Translations under genes and position numbers: made by a program
From: Cristatella mucedo
Lineage: Eukaryota; Bryozoa; Phylactolaemata; Cristatellidae
DNA length: 60,000 nucleotides
Direction: 5' to 3'
NCBI GenBank assembly: GCA_009760855.2
Contig: WPIO01000120.1
Span: 994,001 to 1,054,000 of the forward strand
Notes under the pieces: generated by a model
Database searches by the model: none
What the model was told of the DNA's origin: nothing
The model's input: only the letters and a program-made list of their open reading frames with translations
Shown: positions 12,901 through 26,860 of the stretch, one piece after another
Position numbering within the stretch: the first letter of the stretch is position 1
How the letters are laid out: each line of letters begins with the position of its first letter

Positions 12901-15231
12901 TCTAATGTTCTACTTTTCGTGCCAGATTCGGGAAGTACATTTGTGCACGAGTGCTAAGTCAATTTGCCAGGTAAACTGCATATCCAGTTAGGTTCTCTGT
13001 TGAGATGGATCGATCAGGAAAATCAGTTGGTATACCGTGGAATTAAAGATACAAAGGCTTAGTTTTCAACAAATATAACATAAATATGAATCTCAATTTT
13101 TAGGAAATGGTCTATTTGCAGCTATATTAAAGATTTCTGAGTGAATGTGCACTCACGTGGTCGCTTGAGTAATGCAACCTTATTTGTTACGTTATACCTC
13201 CTATTCCTTGTCTCGTGAAAGAAATAGGTGACGTCTTAAATATTAAATTTGGATTTTTGAATGAGGATTATCTAATGAATCTGAAAGTTCTTTAAAAAAT
13301 CGCCAGTCACTCGTGAAAGAAGGTTCATTTGACTTTGCAATAAACTGGAGTAGCATAAGCCGTAAAAGAACACGAATGCGAACTATCTCAGCAATAATAA
13401 TTCCATTCATCACTCTTACGAAACTGGCTTCAGCCGTAGCGAAATTTTGGAGACTGGATTTGAATTTAACCGGCACACTTCACGGTATTGAAACTTCCTA
13501 CGGTCCGATTCTGTGTACTTTGTCTAAAACTCAAATATTAAATATCTGATTGAACGTTCAAAAGCATTTAAAATATTGAAAGTAATAACGATAGAGAATT
13601 AGGATTTAAATTAAAATTTTGGAACCTAATACAAAGTGAATCGGCAAATCTATCCGCAAACAAAGTTACTGATCCCCAATTTCCACTATCTTCTTCTCGT
13701 TTCTATCTTAATTACTTGCATAAGAATATTTCTAAATTGGTCTTATAGATTAAGAAAGTTATTAGCCTCCTGGCTATGACCCTAACATCCTCATTTCAAG
13801 GTTCTTAGTCCTAATTTGATCACATAAAGACTTTTCTTTTTTAATTTCACTGGTCACAGAAAAGCTCCGGGGTCGTCTGAAAGTAGACGTCGTGGTGCGT
13901 CGTCGTGCAAGTGATTAAAGCTATTCCCGGGTCAAAAGAGCCTCGCTTTGCACCTGTAATTTTCAAAACATTTGAGATAGAAATGGCCAAGCAAATAAAT
14001 AGGTACTGTAGCTGCATACATTCGGAAAGCAGTGTGAAATTGAGATGTATTACCAATTATTTCTCAAAAACTCCTCTAGGATAAATATTTATTGACTTTA
14101 TGATTAATAAATGCCAGTTTACTATGTTCTTCAATTTGGATATATTATAATCATTTGATTAAAGTAGCTATATAGATCCAAGCAGGAAAATATAGCCCGG
14201 CCTCTTCATTATTAGCTAAGCTCTCAACTAGTCCAAACGACTTATTTTGGAGACTAGTTATAGAAGCAGGTACTAAAGGAAGCCACACAAGTCTGGTATG
14301 TTGGTTGTAGATTTCTACCTAATTGCGAATATCCCAATGTATAATATCAAAGGTTCGCTATTATTACGAGGTTTTTATTCAAATAATCTTTCAGCCGTTC
14401 TCAGCATTGACCGAATGAAGGCTAGTTAGCTTCCAGGGTCAGAAAAATGTTGCCTCCGCACTTGGATAGTCCCTCGCTTACAAACTTGTACTAACTACAA
14501 TGTCAACACTTTTGCCCTCGGCGAGTCTAGTGTTGTGTTCAAGCTAGGAGACCTAGCCAATCACAGTGGTTTATCTATTCCCGGAAACGTATTCCTGTAC
14601 TTTTGAGAATCGTTTTGAAATGCAATTTGTCTTCAATTTATCTAACATAAAATAGCTCATTTAGTTAGCCCCTAAAAGAACTAAGTATCAATTTAAGCCT
14701 TGCGTAGCTCGCGGCAAATGAAGCAATAGCCAAAGGTTGTAAAACCATGATTTACTTCTGAAAGCATGCAAAAGCACATTATTATAGTGCTAATTCACGC
14801 TCGCTCTAGCATATAGAACCCAAATTTTAGCTGGATCTATAAGGCGTCCTTAATGGTTAATAGCACTGGAACATCTTGCTTAGCCAAACGCAGCATTTGG
14901 AAGAAAAGCAGCATACCCAAAGTACGATGTGCATCGATTCTAGTGTGTGTTGACTGCTCTCATCTGTCTGCTTTTTTTAGGCTGCTGCAATGGTTCCATG
15001 CTTAAGTTTACGCTATTACAAACCAATTCACGCTAATCTCAGATGGTTTTAGTGTTTTGCTTTACCAGACCATGTTTTACATTATTTAAATGATTGTGGC
15101 ACTAACAAAAAGAGTCCCTATACGTACGTCAGCGCGTTAAATGAGCAGTAATTATTGCCTTGAATGACCCTTGGAAAAATGTGAAACTCAGATTAAATTA
15201 CTTTTACCAACGGCTGTCATAATCAGCATTT

Positions 15232-15292
<61 letters not shown>

Positions 15293-15622
15293 TATTTCAC
15301 GAAATGAGAATAAGAAACTTTAAATATGTCACAGCAAATGTTTCACACTCCTAAATTTAGTGACGACCATGGATAAACGATGCCGAGAGGATGCATGCTT
15401 GCCACGAGCTAGCCATCTGCTAATAGTTTGGCTAAACGGCTCATTAAGAGGCTTTATATTTTACACGGCTACATACCGAAATGGCGGCTCCTCAGCAGTG
15501 AATACTGGAATCAGTACTTGTGCGGCACAGCATATCGCAGAGATGCACAGCAATGCGTACTGCTGCTTCTGGTAGCGTCCAAATTCTCCAAGGTGACCAG
15601 TGAGTATGTCATCGAACTTCAT
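2904..15622 (-). CDS. SLC22-family transporter, left (downstream) paralogue, exons 1-5, truncated by the window edge
   Basis: Five minus-strand exons, 15622-15477, 11652-11451, 9111-9008, 6063-5909 and 3075-2904, encode about 260 residues covering helices 1-6. Intron phases (2,0,2,1,2) match the right copy and no stop or frameshift is present. It starts MKFDDILTGHLGEFGRYQKQ; an in-frame TAG lies five codons upstream, so this ATG is the first possible start. GVLSDRFGRR, RFFTGG and VELVGPSKRLL are intact. Exon 2 is two codons longer than in the right copy and has four N-glycosylation sequons instead of three. The right gene needs 4.6 kb from exon 5 to exon 6, so exons 6-9 are expected beyond position 1; none is visible in 1-2903. 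The open frame and normal splice sites suggest a working gene, but the missing half cannot be judged here. Confidence 0.9.
3200..3337 (-). mobile_element. SINE-A copy (tRNA-derived)
   Basis: The minus-strand reading has the tRNA-like head with a CGACCTCGGTCCTGAGGTC hairpin and a box-B-like motif, then the GCTCTTCTGTTGCTATG 3' body seen in the other copies. Degenerate. Confidence 0.75.
3387..3548 (-). mobile_element. SINE-A copy (tRNA-derived)
   Basis: The minus strand runs from CTGAGCCATGATAGCACAC through ATGACCTTTGTCCCAAGGTC to GCTATACAAAGGGGCTGTTA, the typical SINE-A order. It sits 50 bp from another copy in the same orientation. Confidence 0.8.
5909..6063 (-). CDS. Left SLC22 gene, exon 4 (helices 3-4), GC donor
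   Basis: The acceptor is TTCTAG. Encodes FGRRKSLLMCLIMQGSFGVG, then helix 4 ending IAFVL. As in the right paralogue, the donor is G|GCAAGT at 5908-5903. About 80% identical to the right exon 4. Confidence 0.92.
6064..9007. other. Left gene intron 3
   Basis: AT-rich sequence without recognised features. I saw no repeat family member, exon or RNA gene. Confidence 0.6.
9008..9111 (-). CDS. Left SLC22 gene, exon 3 (helix 2)
   Basis: The acceptor is GTTTCAG and the donor AG|GTAAGA. Encodes WSLVCKRKFLSTMSSMVYMA, then helix 2 to VLSD. Five of 35 residues differ from the right copy. Confidence 0.93.
9949..9974. repeat. (TA)n microsatellite
   Basis: A short AT-alternating run in left intron 2. Confidence 0.95.
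10687..10790 (+). repeat. Decamer minisatellite, unit GAGACAACGC
   Basis: About ten tandem 10-bp units; the first few are near perfect and the later ones carry substitutions. One plus-strand frame stays open and reads an Arg/Gln/Glu/Asn-rich repeat (RDNARQRE), a by-product of the repeat rather than a gene. Confidence 0.9.
11451..11652 (-). CDS. Left SLC22 gene, exon 2 (extracellular loop)
   Basis: The acceptor is GCTTCAG and the donor GTAAGC. Encodes RCSTNVSKWSEG... to ...EATQMYSTIVTD. The three loop cysteines and the last 18 or so residues are conserved, but the middle is barely alignable to the right copy. Sequons are at Asn53, Asn62, Asn69 and Asn89. Confidence 0.92.
11890..12250 (-). repeat. 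Dispersed repeat R3, copy 1 (minus)
   Basis: The minus strand matches the plus strand of 49150-49440 over about 290 bp: shared GACTATGG, GGTCCTGA-CTGCTACTTC, TACCTCAAC-GCTCTCC, TGCTATGCTTC and GAGACGAA-TCTGTTGGC, then a tail with TACATTACAT. An open minus frame of 122 codons overlaps it but is not conserved in the other copy. Confidence 0.8.
12258..12410 (-). mobile_element. SINE-A copy, well preserved
   Basis: The minus strand reads GAGCCGTGATGGCACACCGG, then GACCTGGGTGCCGAGGTC, box B GGTTCGATTCC, TGGCGATCG, then GGCTCTTCTGTCGCTGTAC. The A-box-like and B-box motifs at tRNA spacing indicate a polymerase III promoter of tRNA origin. Confidence 0.88.
12465..12548 (+). mobile_element. LINE 3'-tail fragment
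   Basis: CAAATGTAAAGCGCCCATAA, then AGATTAAGTTCTCC and a TATTATTATT end match the tail of the LINE at 51737-51840. Confidence 0.7.
12573..12780 (-). mobile_element. LINE reverse transcriptase fragment with YADD motif, frameshifted
   Basis: The minus frame reads AIKPHGIGYHFYADDAQLYL, the RT catalytic YADD block. Just upstream, in another frame, is VLGPLLFS. The frameshift and the short length show a dead copy. Confidence 0.85.
15233..15295. repeat. (TA)n microsatellite
   Basis: An AT-alternating run with one G interruption, 180 bp downstream of left exon 1. Confidence 0.97.
15477..15622 (-). CDS. Left SLC22 gene, exon 1
   Basis: Encodes residues 1-48 plus two bases of Arg49, the same 146-nt length as the right copy. 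By eye it is about 81% identical to it, with identical GEFGRYQKQQYALL and QVLIPVFTAEEP segments. The donor is CG|GTATGT. Confidence 0.92.
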
Positions 15623-18600
15623 CCTGAACACCGTCTAGCAACTTCTGTCCGCTAGCTGGTGTCGGGTTGGTTCTAGGGCCACAAGTGGTAGCTGTTCAAA
15701 TATTAAGCAACCAAGTGGGTATCAGACCAGGGCTTGTTATCATTACGCTTATCTCCTGTGTCAAGGGTTGAGTGCGTGTCTATCGCCGGTTCTCATGTAC
15801 CTCGTTCTATCTACCGTCTACTCCATAATTGGAGCAGCTTGTTAACTGTTATTGCCTCATTTCACTATTGGAGCCCCACGGTGATAACCCGGGTTGACGA
15901 TTTTCCCTAAGTGGTATCGTAAATAATCATTTATTGTCTGGATAGCTGCTCTAAAAAGTTCAGTGTTCTGATATCGAAAACGCTGTTGACCTGATTCAAG
16001 AGCAATACCGTCAGAATCATGCCGAAGCAATCTGAAAAAAAACAATGTGAGCCAGAGCTCAACTAAATTATGCAGGTTATGTTTGGTTATAATAGCGATA
16101 TAAAAAAATGTTAGCTGTGATGTTTTTAAAATTGCAACGTAGCTGGTTTGAAAATTTGTGGAATATTTCCCGGGAACTCCATTGTTACCAGCGGGTCTGT
16201 AAAGAGGTCTGGAATCGCGGCAGGAATGGTCGCCTTGGTATTATCGCTGACAGCGAGGACGAAGATTCTGACAATATTGGTGCAACCTCTGATATGGGAT
16301 CACTCGTAGCAGAAAAAATGAGTGTCAGCTGAGAAAACTGGTTCAGGCGTGCAGATACAGCCGGTGGGGGCCCGAAAAAGGAATCAGCAGTTTTGCCAAA
16401 TCAGCCATCACTATTTAGCTATTTCTCGAAAAAATTGGCTCCATTTTTTTGATCGAGCCCTGGATCCTTGCCGTGGATCTCTTCAGCCGCTGCTCACTAG
16501 CAAAATAGAAATCGTCGTTTTCGAAATCAGTGTCTTTCTACTGACGAATAGAACTCGAGAAACACGACACTTGTAGCCTATTTGCATAAAATTGTGACCA
16601 ATTTTTATGTAGTTATCACAGTCCAAGCTCTCCCGGGTCAACGTGGTAACCAGAGTTACCACCATCGGGCTCATTTGTCTACAGTTAGTAACAGATCTTT
16701 CCTAGCCATGATGGCACACTTGGTAAGGCGGCTGCTTTCGTGACCTCAGTTCCGAGGTCGTGGGTTTGATTCCTGTGGTGGGCGATTCTTTATCGCTACT
16801 GCAAGCAGTGGTGATAACCATACAGGGTCTTCTGTCTATATTTAAGAAGAGGGTGTTTATTCAGGTAGGATTTATTTATTTTTTACCTTCGATAATGATA
16901 TTGATGCAGCTCCTCCTGGATATCAGTTGAGCAGACTGGTGGAGCTAAGCCACCTCATTGGAGAAACCATAATCTGGTTGATGGTTTGGCAGGTTAAAAT
17001 GAGATATTGGTTTCAATAATGGAACGCAACATCAGTGTAGTCTCTCACATTTGCACCCATTAAGGTTTGTAGCAAATACCGCAATGAATAAAACCGCAGC
17101 TGGTTGCTTTTAAGGAGGTGCTTTAGGTCAGCATTCTTTTTCAGGCGTATTTCTGTATGTCACACACACCTGGCCAAGGCTTTACACAATGTAGCGCTCT
17201 GCTGTCAATTGTTGGTTTTATCGTTTTCAGGAAATGCTTCCTTCATTCTTTTAACTTTTTTTTAACAAACCAGTACTTGATTTATGGCTACTTGAGGTCA
17301 CCACTTTTCCGTTTGGTGCTACACACTTAAAGTAGTTTGAGCAGCCAAGTTTAGTCCTGATAAATAAAGGTGGACCAGCTTTAAACGCCTTTTCAGTAGA
17401 CTTTATGCATACCTAATCACCTCGGTAGAGGCTAACATCATAATTAGCTGCGAACTAATGCCGGGTAACTAGCATATACTGCACGCTTAGAAAAAGAAGC
17501 ATATAATATAAAGAGCAGCATTTATTAAAATATAGTATGATGCAGTAATCTAAGATTGTGGCTGCCAAAGAATATGAGATTTTGCCTTTTCCTAAGCCGA
17601 AGTCTGAAGGTTTAAGTTAAAATCACTGCACTCTCAACAAAAAAGGTAATTTTGTTGTAGCCAGCCAAGTTCGACACCCATTAAACTATAAATATGCCTA
17701 AGTGAGATAGTTAATTTGTTTAATATATGCCCAGCTTGTTGATATGCTAATGTGAAATGAAGAGCAACTGCATCATCTCCATAGCTTTATTAAGCACTCA
17801 GCTTTAATGTTTCGGAGGACGCTCAGATACTATAGCAAACATCAGAAAACATTAGGAGTATGATGAATCTACTAAAAACTATGCAACTGCTAAATGTAAG
17901 TCACTTTAACTATGTCATCCTCAATGTAAGTTTTACCAGATCATCTGAATAAACAACGAAGGTGCACTACAAAAGAGAATTCATCATCAAAGTCGTTTCG
18001 TGGCTTCCTTTATCCTGGCGTGTGTGATCCGCTGGCTTGGAACTTCAATCTCGCTTTCAAACAAAATAACGGGCGTATTTTGAAAATAGTTCTTATGAAA
18101 TCTCTCCCATCAATGATGATTTTTAGATTCACATTCATCGCTTAAAATTTTATTAGAGCAGAAACTTTTCTTGAATAAAGTTCATAGGCAATTGCATCAT
18201 CAACTGATTTCTGAATATGCTTTTATTAGGGATGATATAAAGGCAATGCTGTATAGGTTTGAGATGACAGTCAAGGAGACGTCATTTTTAACAGGCCTTT
18301 TTGCCAGTAATTAAGTTACGTAGCCGACATATAGCAACAAGCTCAATGATAAATCAGCCGAGAGCAAGGAGGTAAGGCAAAATATTCAGTAATTTTACAT
18401 ATCAGATACCATTACTTTAGACTAAAACCTATGGCAGCATTCAAAATCTGTAGAGTTCACGCTGGGTAGCATATCGGAATGCTTAAAACATCAAGTTTGA
18501 GCAAATATGTATATTTAAACTATCTAAAAGAAGTTACGTTTTTTATTTGAGACTTAAAAATTTCTTGCACGAATATTTAAAGTTATCGTTATTTTTGGAA

Positions 18601-19719
18601 CGTAGGCTATCACATATCTTTTTGAAGCGTATGTTTGTAAAGACAAGCACAACACTCTCAATAAATACTCACAGAAATGATTTGGCACGATTAAACTCAA
18701 ATTACAGCTGACAATATATCAGATCAGTCACTATATTGGTATACGATATAAAGATAATGTCATTTATCACCCAGTTCTTGAAAGCCATTTTCTAACGACC
18801 CACTTAGATATGACATATTTTTTCCCACCTAACAAGTATTCAGCCTAACACAGGCGTGGAATGCATTGAATCTTATTTCAAGAATAAACGATAACATTGG
18901 TGTTCCAGTACATTTCTTTGAAACCAGTTTATTGTGTATATAAAGATTGAATATTCAATCACAAGTCAGATTGGTTCACTGGTACTCAAAAAAAGTTTAC
19001 ATGAGTCAACTCTAGATGGTTTTAAACCTATTGATTCGTGTGTTCATTATATTTGTGCAGAGATTGAGTATGGGATGTTTAATATGGGCTCGCTTTAAAA
19101 GTAGGATACTCAAAATCAACTTGACATGGTTTCAATACTCCCAGATAAATAAATTATGACCAATTTTTCGGTGGCTGCTTTTAGAACAACTAATGAAAAC
19201 GTTTCTCGACAACCATAACTTGGTTAATATTAGTCTCCAGCCAGAAGCAATATTATTTCCAGTTGCTGCTGATTTCTTGAAGATAAAACTAGTATGAAAA
19301 TTGATTTACTTTTACTTAACTGTAACCGTATGCATGCTAAATAGATAAGTGGAACGTGACTAAGGAAATATTAGCTTCCTAAGATTATGTCGAGCCCAGA
19401 AGATAATTGATGGACTTTCGTTGATATTTTAGATTGTTTAAACGAGTGTATTTACCAAGATGGAGAAACTTAATCTTACAATAATTTGTTTGCTCCACTC
19501 TACACGGTTGTCTAAATGACTTTCATTCAGAATATAAAACTTGCATCAAAGACCAGGATATACGCTGCCTGGGCAAATGCACTCGGTGTGCTAAGAGTTG
19601 CAAACTCGCAAAGCATGTCAGCTTGTCTGGTGTTGTAGGCATATAGCATTACGACTAGAAAGAAAGGGAATTGACCAGCCGAGGAGAAGCAGATTTTCTG
19701 CTACTGACAGAATCGATAT
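15623..19719. other. Intergenic region, upstream of the left SLC22 gene
   Basis: Expected to contain the left gene's promoter and 5' UTR, but I saw no convincing core promoter. It holds a SINE-A at 16704-16886. A 74-codon plus frame at 16108-16332 has an acidic stretch (DSEDEDSD) but no recognisable domain. 16900-19719 is AT-rich with nothing recognised. Confidence 0.5.
16704..16886 (+). mobile_element. SINE-A copy (plus strand)
   Basis: Starts AGCCATGATGGCACACTTGG (A-box-like), has a hairpin of GACCTCAGTTCCGAGGTC, box B GGTTTGATTCC, the GGTGATAAC body, then TCTTCTGTCTATATTTAAG and a T-rich ATTTATTTATTTTTT end. Confidence 0.88.
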
Positions 19720-20340
19720 TAAGGGTCTGGAAATTTTCCATTTATATGTGATTCTAGATTAGGAGGTGAAGGAGGATGCCACATGCTGTAGACTGAATGA
19801 GATATGCATGTGTTCAGATATGCAGGAGTTAGTATTGATTGGCAATGAAAAAGTGCTTGTGTATGTGACAATTTGGTCGAGGGTGTGACCTTTGATGTGA
19901 GTAGAGCCATGCACATGAGCCACATGAGACTATTAGGGTGCTATTACACGAAATGAAGTGCTGAAGGCGTCAGAGAGGCTCACAAAATGAATGCTGAAAT
20001 CAGCTATATTGATGAAGGATTTTTTTCTTGCACAAAGACTTGAAATGAGATCAGATAAATCTGAGATCGAATTGGACTTGGTACATGGTGGGCGATGCAC
20101 TACTGCCACCATCAGCATCATGTTATAGGGAGAACACAAAACAAAAGATTCAAATAACTGCTAGGATGGTACTGCACATGGCTTGAAGCGGAATGTCAAG
20201 TTTGTGATAATAGTATCTCAAACTCCAGTTTTGATTGATCTAAGGGTGCGAAATAAGGAGAAAACAGACGGAATAGTGTCTAATTGTCTGGTAGTTTACC
20301 GACGTTAGCCAAGTTTTACTTAAGACGAGCAGGTGGAGAC
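19720..20340 (-). mobile_element. LINE endonuclease-domain fragment
   Basis: Broken minus frames read LLVLSKTWL (the TETWL-like motif), then AVVHRPPCTKSNSISDLSDL and SFINIADFSIHF. These correspond to the YRPP and GDFNIH motifs of the apurinic-like endonuclease of L2/CR1-type LINEs. Frameshifts and substitutions show decay. Confidence 0.75.
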
Positions 20341-23300
20341 CTTTTTTCAGAAATAAGGTCTCTTATTATTAGTTTTTTAGCATGTATTGAGCAAGGATTC
20401 TAAAGACGAGCTTCAAGTAGGACCGCCAGAGTTATAACAGGCCTGATAACCGCTAAGTAAGAGAGATTCACAGTGAAACTTGTGGCTAAATGTGCTTAAA
20501 GGCTCGCGACTATGCTATGAGTAAAGAATGATCGGTTACTCAGCTCGAAAATCCTGCCAAGCGAGTAGCCTCGTAGCTGGCGGCTGTGTGCCTGAGGCAA
20601 ATCATGTTTTTTTCTTTTGTTAATGCTAAATTCACAATTCCCAGAAACAAAAATATCATATTGGAATGTTTTTGAACTAGGATAACGAAGCCACAATAGG
20701 TAAGCATGATCACAACTAACATTCCTCTAACTAGCCTCAAGCCTATCTAAATCTGTCACTGGCGAGCGAGACCCAGCAGCCCGAAGTGGTAAGAATTTAG
20801 AAGTCCACAGGCATGCATGTTCCTATGCTCTAGGTTCAGGAAAACCAACATATTAGCTGTCTGTAAATAGGTCTTCATTCTGTCGGTTCTCGTATGGGAT
20901 GTTCCCAAGAGGTTCGATTTACGGAAGAAATCTGCAATGAACATGAAATTGCCGTGCATTAAGATTCGTACTTCTTCGTTGGTTTAAATTAAGTTTAGAG
21001 GACTTGCTTTGTAGCCGAGCGTGTGATCGTAGTGGAACAGCAAAGGTACTTGGATAATGAACGTTTTCTGTATATATATACGGTATGCATGGCTCAGGTG
21101 GATTGCCCGATTTTGTACTGTAAATGGTTTATGTCAATCGCTGCTCATCATCTCCTGCTACGCTACAAGTCAGTCTTCCTTGCTGTCTGTTCCTTTGTCT
21201 CTCGATCGGTACAAATGGCCATTCGTCTCTTGAACTCCATTGAGTTTTGCTGGCGCCATGCGGTTTCCGTTGGTAGAACTGGTTCTATTCTGGGATTGTT
21301 TGGTCATTAGAGCTGCCAGTCTGTTTGCTGATTCTCTACGTCTCTGCTCTGTGTGTACTTGCATTAATTAAGTCACATTATGATACGGCGAATACGTGGA
21401 ACAAAGGCTGCACATGCCGGTGAAGGTGATCCTTGTGGTGGCACTTAACTGCAGCTACCAATGATGGTCGATATTTAAATTAGGTGGGCTGGCGTTAGAG
21501 TTAATGCGACTCTGACAGTTACCAGTGGCTGGTGGCTGCGTAATGATAAAGCCACAGTCGCAGAGGGCGGCTGCATTCTATCCGGGTGCCAACCACAGGC
21601 TCGACTAAGCAATCGAAACGACATCTGGAGGTTGCACCCTCAATTGATGATGTCCCAAGTACTGTACGTCCAGAGCAACCAAATGTGTGAAGACGGACAG
21701 GTAGTTTTAAAGGTGGGAATAGTGCAATGCCCCTCGATTATGAGCTATGAGCTTGTCAGCTGAGCCTCGGCTGAGAGCTATATTCCTTGCACTGAGTTGA
21801 AACACTTATGATATGACTCATCTAAGCTGAGGCTTTTGAGCAGCATTATGAAGGATAGCGATTTGTGTTACTTGTGACCTGGCTGCTATAAAAGGCTTGT
21901 GCCTGATTGCAGTCGTGGTCTCGGAGCAACGTTCTGCCGGTCTTTGAGTCTAGCTCTGAGCTTGAGCTGCTGCCAGCTTGTCAGGGAGTCAGCATGAAGT
22001 CAGGCGGTCTGCTATCAGCAGTAAAATACAGACTGTCGTTTTGCTTTTGCTAATACCGTGTTGTTGCTAGCGATTGACGCAAAGTTTCGAGGGCTGTGTT
22101 TTATCATCGGCATATTGACAGCTTCAGGTCATTGCACGTTGCATTCATTGTGCAGCTACCCGAACTTTTGAGGGTTGAGCGGTCATGACAATCATAAGCA
22201 GCATATTCAAGCGTTAGCTAGGCCACTTATTATCATACTTATACTCCGGAAAAAAGCCAATAGCAATACTACCTCAGCTATTTTTTAATGAATAGCTACA
22301 CCAGGAATGCTGCAAAATTAGTGCTTACATTGTACGTGCAACACTCGGCTCTTCTCGCGTTTGCCTGTGAATTAGTAGCAAGGCGTTTACTTCAAATCGC
22401 TTCTTCCCGACTGTCGTGCAAACTATAAACGCTAGACTTCTTACTGAAGTTGATGTGCATGTATAAAAACTTCGGGACCTTCGCCTACATTTACAACGCT
22501 TGTTCTAGCTGATGTTTAATTTCTCAGAATGACCGCTACAGGAGTCGGCTATTTTACTTTGTCTCAGTATTGAGGCAGAGTCTCTAGGTGACTTTTAGAT
22601 TCGGCATGCTAATGACCGTTGACGTTATGTGACTCAAATCGTAGCCATATTTTTACGTTCTGCTTTTGCACAGGGCTGTGGGGATTTAGTAACTAACCTC
22701 TTCTTCTTTATGTTATCTGCCAGCCTAATGCCAGACTAAGCCACAGGCCGTTGCAAAGTGCGGCTCAGTCGGTCCCGTTAAATGAATGCCTCCATCATAC
22801 CATTGCTACTCGGAGCGTCGTCATTTCCTATGTTGCTGAACCTGAAGTTGCTGTCCGCCTCGATAGCATGTCACATTGGGCATTAACTATGGCGAAGGTG
22901 ACGTCTGTGATACTGGGGACCACAATTAGAGGCTAGCTCTAATAAGGACGATAAGCTCGATCCAAAACTACATTAGGCGTCCCAAAAACTTTCGCAGTCT
23001 ATCCGGGCATCTTTACAGACGAAATAGGTAGGATTGCCTGCACTAGAGGCGTGTTCCTAAGTTATTGGTCACCAAATTGTGGGATCGGAAAATATTGCAA
23101 CGAGATGTCTATAAGCTTCGCCTCTCTGCAAGCAGGATGCTTTGAAGAAAACCTAAGCTGCAATATGAATGGAGTGATTACTCGGAGGACAAAAATCGTA
23201 AGCTTGACCTTCCTAACGCTGGCGGTCAGCCATTTTATGTTTCACACTACGTACAAACAATCGGAAACGTTAGCTTACGGAGCTGAGTTTATATTAGTGA

Positions 23301-23789
23301 ATGGCCATCAGTACGAAGGTACGGAGAGCGACATTGGCCTAAATTTCCAGGACACTCTGACCAAGAAGGTGCTAGCTCTTGAAGGCTGAATGTCACCACT
23401 GAAGCTTGAATGTCATAATGTTTTACCTTGCACCAGCTGAGTTAGCTGTTTCTTAACTCACAGTAAAGAAACTGCAAGGAAAATGCTTCCCGTAATTAAT
23501 TGGAGCACAAGTTAACCTCTCAATGAAATTCTTTCCTTGCGGGAATTCGCCTCCTTAAAATTTCAGATATTGGTAGACCTTAAGCCATTCACTAGACTTA
23601 AAAAGGACGGTTTATTAACTTTGCGTTTAGTATTGTTTAAAGTTTTCTCATCATTAGTAGGACTACTCAGTCAGTTTTCGCGACAATATTATTTGATTGA
23701 CTATTAGTCATGGCATTTGCACTTCTTCCCTCCAGATTTACTTATGAATTTAAGTCCCATTGCCATTTAAACAAGAATATTTTAACATA
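20341..23789. other. Intergenic region with no recognised gene
   Basis: About 21000-23400 is less AT-rich than its surroundings. It contains a possible LTR-like segment (about 21680-22060, see findings) and a 112-codon plus frame at 23051-23389 with no domain I recognise. No splice-supported gene could be built. Confidence 0.45.
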
Positions 23790-23925
23790 AATATTTATTT
23801 GTTTAATGCCACAACAGATCTTAATCACTATTCAGGTGCTTCACATATGCCCAGGACTTGAGGCCACGACCTCAGCCAGAACTGGGTCGGGGTGAGCACC
23901 TTAACCGCAGGACCAACTTAACCAA
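23790..23925 (-). mobile_element. SINE-B copy (tRNA-like head, LINE-like tail)
   Basis: The minus strand resembles 57297-57434: a tRNA-like head ending CTGGCTGAGGTCGTGGCCTC, then GGCATATGTGAAGC and a degraded tail. Confidence 0.7.
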
Positions 23926-24142
23926 ATAAAAACCTTAATGCAACATAGTCAAAGTCCTTTTGCTAAAACCATGGCCCCGTCTATTTTCAGGTCTATAATT
24001 CTGCCAAATGCAGGATTTTCTGAGATACTATTATGAGAGTCAAAAAGATAGTATGTTAGGTATTTAAGCACCAAAATTCTTTTCACTCAACACTCTTTGT
24101 CGGTTAACTAGCTGCCCAGAACATATATACAACTTGGTAGTT

Positions 24143-24303
<161 letters not shown>

Positions 24304-24361
24304 CCTTCTCTATCTCTTGTTATGTCTCTCTTTCTTATCTCTCTGTCTCTCTCTATCTATA

Positions 24362-24535
24362 AATAAATACTAGCCAATTGAGCAGCCTCTCTTTTATAGC
24401 GACAGAAGAGCCTTGACAGCTATCACCACAGCATGCAAGGACGATAAAGGACCACCCACTACAAGATTCAAACGCATGACCTCAGGACCGAGGTAGTGAA
24501 AGCAACCACCTGAACTAATGAGCCTTCACGGCTCA
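24362..24535 (-). mobile_element. SINE-A copy inside pyrimidine-rich repeats
   Basis: The minus strand reads GAGCCGTGAAGGCTCATTAG, then CTACCTCGGTCCTGAGGTC and GGCTCTTCTGTCGCTATAAA. It splits the (TC)n-rich DNA: pyrimidine repeats resume at 24540-24700. Confidence 0.85.
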
Positions 24536-24539
24536 TATC

Positions 24540-26679
<2,140 letters not shown>

Positions 26680-26860
26680 ATAATAAAAATATTAATAATG
26701 CACTTGATAAAGCACCCTCAGAGAACTTAATCTCTCTCTAGGCGCTTTACATTTGCTGCAAAGTGAAATGCAATTGAAAGGTAAGTAAAATCATGCTTGA
26801 GAAACAAACGAAATTAACCATATGGTTAGGGGTGAAATGCATTGGGTCAGCATGCAAATG
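26680..26860 (-). mobile_element. LINE 3' end
   Basis: Near identical at nucleotide level to 51737-51910: CTCTCTAGGCGCTTTACATT, then AAGTAAAATCATGCTTGA, ending in an ATT-rich run at 26680. The 5' side is truncated. Confidence 0.85.

Larger units (their letters stand above)
11653..15476. other. Left gene intron 1
   Basis: Holds part of the (ACATT)-tail repeat (11890-12250), a SINE-A (12258-12410), a plus-strand LINE tail (12465-12548), a minus-strand LINE RT fragment (12573-12780) and a 63-bp (TA)n tract (15233-15295). Nothing was seen in 12900-15230. Confidence 0.6.

Noticed and set aside
16108-16576. Two overlapping plus frames, one with an acidic stretch
   Set aside because: Too short, no domain, no supporting splice sites. 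It lies just upstream of the left gene on the opposite strand.
16704-16790. Possible tRNA gene with A and B boxes
   Set aside because: No cloverleaf with a proper anticodon arm and acceptor stem; it recurs at about ten loci with the same 3' body, so it is a tRNA-derived SINE.
23051-23389. 112-codon plus frame
   Set aside because: No recognisable domain, signal peptide or splice support. It could be real, but nothing distinguishes it from chance.
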